Positions 60,058 to 64,000 of a stretch of DNA of 64,000 nucleotides are shown one piece after another (positions within the stretch are counted from its first letter, which is position 1; every line of letters begins with the position of its first letter). Source of the stretch: Cardiocondyla obscurior (taxonomy: Eukaryota > Arthropoda > Insecta > Hymenoptera > Formicidae); the NCBI RefSeq assembly GCF_019399895.1, contig NC_091868.1:8743593-8807592 (forward strand), read 5' to 3'. The notes under the pieces are model-generated. The model did not search any database and was not told the DNA's origin. It saw only the letters and a program-made list of their open reading frames with translations. The translations under genes were made by a program, and so were the position numbers.

Positions 60058-63000
60058 ATGGTCAGCCGAATCTCCACCGTTTCCCTATCAATAGGTCAGT
60101 CTTACATCTCAATATATTTCCAGCTACAATATATAGAAATAGAATTGAAATTTCCAGAGGAAATTAATAATAACGTTCGCACTCTAAGCATTACATTATG
60201 AACTCTACCTTATAATCGTTTAAAATCTTGACGTTTTAATTTTTAGATCTAACTTGACTTTTAAATCGATTTTCTGAGACTTTAATACGACGGGGAATTT
60301 TAGAATTTTTTTCAGAGTTTCGCAGGGTGTTTGAACAAAGACATGGAAATACGTAATCATTTTAAGCTAATTTATTTTGAGCCTTCTACTTTCATCATCG
60401 TATATTTGTTGAAATAAAATTGCACGCAACATTGTGTTTACCTCGTGCAACAAGCATTATTTTCCGATTGTTCAATGCAAACGTAAATCGGCACGTTGAC
60501 GCAACAGCTTTTGTGGACCACGCGTCTTTGTTCCGTTTTCTCGCAATTCAATAATTATTCTTTAAATATGAAACTAGTGTAAATTATCACCCTGTTGTTT
60601 CTCACGAAAAGTCGCTATTATATTCGTAAAATGTAAAACATTCCTGACAATAGCAATTCGTCACAGTAAATCCAAATATCTTTAAAGAGTTTCAACAAAT
60701 TGTTTTAATAATTACTGCTTTTCTCTCGAAAACTTACATACGTAAATCCAACGTTAATTCAGCTTATTGTGTTACGTGTTATTGTGTTATGAATAAAATT
60801 GCAAAAACAGTAATTTACTAAATGAATTTAAATAATTAAAATAGCGAAAAATATTTTTAATGCAAGACAATCTAGTCAGAGTATTTCGGAGCAAGCATTT
60901 GAGAATAGAAAAATAGTGTGACAAGTGAGGGAACATACAGAAATAAAAAAAAATAATGACTGCGTAAAAAATTGGGGTGGGTGACGTCGAGTCGGGATCG
61001 TGTTTTGAATTCGCGTCATACGGAATAGGTGAGATTTCATTAGGCTTCCGAGTGATGACGTGCAATTAAACTTTGTCGGTCGATATTGCGTTCAATTAAC
61101 GAAGACGGTGACGAGTGCACGCACTTGTGTAATCCGTCGACTATTGATGCTCACCTATTTACTTAATTTCGGTCTGAATGAAAAGAAAGTCGGTATAAAT
61201 AACTCTCGATGTTTTCGAAACCTCACGGCGGAGACGCGCATCTTTATCAGAAAAATTGCGGCTAAATTTAGCAAAACGCACGTGTGTTACGAAACGCACT
61301 ACGCGTGCTTTTAGTTTCATAATTTCGCGTGAATGTCGAAAAATTTTGACATACGTAATCATTTATGGACGTGACATATCGGCAGGTTTCACCGTCTTAT
61401 CGAGACAATGCAGGTGAATATCTTCTTGCCGAATGCACGAGGAACTATCTATTTTGTGCTCAAATCAGACATATTTTCACGGCACGAATCGAAGATATCT
61501 CAGCCCTCAGTAGAAAAAGTCCAACTTTACACGTTTCATAAGTTAATACTTATCGTTATGGAAAATAATTATTAGGTGAATAAATATCGAGTAATACATG
61601 AGGAATTTTTGTTTCAGAAAAGGAGACCAAGGATCATGGAACGAAGGAAGGTACGATGGACTTTGAAAGAGCCATGGAGATATGTGGTAAGTCCTAACGA
61701 AATACATACGTATAGAAACGTAACGAAATAACGCTAGAGATACATGCGACAGTCGCGTTATTTTATTTCGTAATTTTAATAAACTAGAAGAAACTATGCG
61801 CGCGTTTTTTTTTTAAAAGACCCCAATTACAAACAATTACGAAAAAAAAAAAATTATGCGACTTACCAATCTGCATCAGCGGAGTTTTAGAGTTCTGCCG
61901 GTGACTGTAACATAAAATGGAAAATATTAATGTAGACATGTCAGTATATTCGTTAATAAGATTAAAAAAAAAAAGGTAAAAGTTTTTTTTTTTTTTTTTT
62001 TTAATAAAGAAATCATTAAAAAAAAATTTATGCTTACCTAAAAGTTGCTCCGCTGATGCAGGATGCCCATCCCGAGCCTGCTCCTCCTCTCAGATGGGAC
62101 GTGTCGAGTCATCCTTCCACGCACTGGACACTCGCGAACACCCCGACCGTGATTTTACAATCGCGAAAATTATTAATCACTTTCGCGCGTTCCATGTTCG
62201 ACACTCGCGTTTAAAAGAAAATCGTATGTCGAAAAACTACGTCCGAATACTTAGCGGAACTCCCGGAACGGCCGACGAACCGGCTACGGTTCGTATAATT
62301 AATAATATCGGCGGCAACGACACTTTCGTTGACTAGCAGTGGATGTAGCTGCGTCGATCTGTAACAAAAAAAAAAAAATATAATTACAGAGATGCTTCAA
62401 GTATTCAGTCTTTAAAGAAAAATGCATGCGCTTCTAATCGCCAATTTGATAGCTGACACATTAATGCAACTATTAATTTATCTGGAATAATTTGTAGGAA
62501 ACGGAAGGTATCAGTACACGTTCTTGTTGGTCTGCGGCGTGATATTCATTTGTGTCGGCTGCCAAAACGGAGTGAACGCGTACATCTTGCCGTCAGCCGA
62601 GTGCGACTTGAACATGAGATCCGAGGAAAAAGGGCTGTTGAACGTTGCTTTTCTTATAGGTAAGACACACGTCTGAATGCCTCCGAAATACTCATGCATT
62701 TACATCTCCAGCACGATTCCACGTTTCGGATTTTACGTTCCTATATGCTTGCTTTAATCAGCGTTGAAGTCTCTTTATTTTAACGACGAATAAAGCCTAA
62801 CAATATTTTTTTATTGTTTCAGGATCAGTAATTAGCGCTCTTTTCTGGGGAGTCTTCGCGGGTGCTTACGGAAGAAGAAATATCCTATTGCTAAATCTTT
62901 TTGCCGATAGCATCGTTACGTTAATCGCTAGCTTCTCGCAGAGTTTTACGCTGCTGCTTGTATTCCGAGTTATAAGCGGATTCTTGTAAGTACAAAAAAC

Positions 63001-64000
63001 GAAATAGTCGACGTGCGATGTCGTTTTAAAATCGCGTCATTGATACAATTTTTTTGTAACTATTTTTAGGATAGGCGGACCTGGGTCCTTGGTGTACTCA
63101 TATCTTGGCGAGTTCCATGCGGAAAAATATAGGGCGAAGAGCATCTGTTACTTAGGCTTTTTTTTCACTCTCGCTTGGCTGATATTGCCCGGTAATAAGT
63201 AATTTTTTTTTATCAAATTTTAAAACAATGCCACAACACTGAAATATGTGAACTACTGCAATATTAATTTATTGATTGACTTTTTTCAGGTCTAGCATGG
63301 ATAATTGTACCATTACCAATATCCTTTGATTTCTACGGCATCCGATACAATTCTTGGAGGATGTTCCTTGGCGCTATTAGTTTGCCAACTTTCGCCATCG
63401 CTATCGTAACTTTAATGTATCCGGAGAGCCCGAAATTTCTCGTATCGCAAGGCAGAACCGACGAAGCTCTCGCAATTCTTCGGAAAATCTACGCGGTGAA
63501 TACCGGGCGCGATGAAAGCGAGTTTCCGGTAAAGATCCAAGAAAAAAGATTTTAATTTTTTTACATTACAATCATTAAGGGAATTAAAATAATGTTTCCG
63601 AGAGTGAGACATCTTTATCTCCCCGATAGAAATAAATTTTTTTAGGAATTATTTTACTTTTTTTAATTAATGCGATGTATTCAGGTAAAGGAACTTCTCT
63701 CTGACGCTATGTTCGAAATGGAAAAGGACAAAACACCGCAGTCCTCTACGGATGGTTTAATCGTGTTGCTAAAAAATATTTGGTGGCAATTGCGCACCAT
63801 TGCATCGCCACCTCATTTGAAATACGCTTCTCTCTTGTGGATAATCTATTTCACAAACATGTTTGGGTAAGTGTTTCTTTAATTTTCTCTCTGGAGATAT
63901 TCACATTTATATATTCTGTTTAAAAGCATTTAAAGAGAAAGATAGAATAAGAGTAATGCAATTTAATTAATTGTTTAGTTACTACGGTTTCAACCTCTGG
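60058..64000 (+). CDS. SV2-like major facilitator transporter, 5' part (runs off window)
   Basis: Seven exons are well supported: 61618-61686, 62498-62659, 62823-62985, 63070-63191, 63290-63528, 63685-63866 and 63979 to the edge. A first coding exon at 60058-60094 (M-V-S-R-I-S-T-V-S-L-S-I) is proposed because its phase-1 end fits the next exon, though its donor is GTCAGT and an in-frame ATG lies upstream at 59887. About 332 residues are visible. The protein is a 12-helix major facilitator related to synaptic vesicle glycoprotein 2: F-E-R-A-M-E-I-C-G-N-G-R-Y-Q, the G-A-Y-G-R-R-N-I-L loop after helix 2, and Y-P-E-S-P-K-F-L-V-S-Q-G-R after helix 6. Members transport organic ions or solutes; the substrate here is unknown. 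The intron between 61686 and 62498 contains a GC-core repeat copy. Confidence 0.87.
62035..62093 (-). repeat. GC-core dispersed repeat, copy 5
   Basis: This copy lies in an SV2-like gene intron, about 46 kb from the other four. On the minus strand it reads CTGAGAGGAGGAGCAGG, central GGGCATCCTGCATCAGCGG, and ends TTTTAGGTAAGC beside a T-rich tract. Its 59-base length equals copies 1 and 4. The next 240 bases (plus strand) keep patches of similarity to the flank of copy 1: ACACTCGCG, CCCCGACCGTG, GACGAACC and CGGCGGC-ACGACA. Confidence 0.7.

Overview
The window is nuclear DNA of an insect, most likely a hymenopteran such as an ant. This is an inference from multi-exon genes with GT-AG introns, a complete set of animal orthologues (storkhead-box/knockout, GDE1, HACD, mRpL37, CDK20, TRAPPC6B, CBS, PIN4, PUDP, NDUFA2), a ZAD zinc-finger gene (an arthropod family), and a sharp alternation of CpG-rich and AT-rich blocks. 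There is no sign of prokaryotic operons, phage, CRISPR or integrated virus. All gene models were built by hand from reading frame, splice-site and intron-phase agreement.

Layout. Positions 1-19628 hold no gene I can support. They are CpG-rich and read best as the large intron upstream of the first visible exon of the storkhead-box gene, interrupted by an AT-rich island (about 13.6-16.2 kb) that carries a repeat cluster. The storkhead gene ends at 25046. After a 3.8-kb gap comes a compact, AT-rich, gene-dense block: a dystrobrevin-family ZZ protein (+, 28.9-31.4), GDE1 (-, 32.4-34.1), HACD (+, 35.2-36.6), mRpL37 (+, 37.1-38.9), CDK20 (-, 38.9-40.2), TRAPPC6B (+, 40.8-41.4), CBS (-, 41.6-44.0), PIN4 (+, 45.3-46.1), a secreted C-type lectin (-, 46.7-49.1), a ZAD-C2H2 zinc-finger protein (+, 51.8-54.9), PUDP (+, 55.8-56.8), NDUFA2 (-, 57.5-57.9) and the 5' part of an SV2-like transporter (+, from about 60.1, running off the right edge). 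Several neighbours are head-to-head (GDE1/HACD, CDK20/TRAPPC6B, CBS/PIN4) or tail-to-tail (mRpL37/CDK20 with 56 bp between stops, TRAPPC6B/CBS, PUDP/NDUFA2).

The genes do not form one pathway. They are mostly housekeeping functions: lipid metabolism (GDE1, HACD), mitochondrion (mRpL37, NDUFA2), trafficking (TRAPPC6B), transsulfuration (CBS) and signalling (CDK20). No new protein system was found. The most unusual feature is a short GC-rich repeat of about 60 bp, present in five copies, all in the same orientation. Four copies lie in the storkhead intron and one in an intron of the SV2-like gene about 46 kb away. On the minus strand each copy ends at a GGTA sequence resembling a splice donor (GTAAG in three copies) followed by a T-run, and three copies have a splice-acceptor-like flank upstream.
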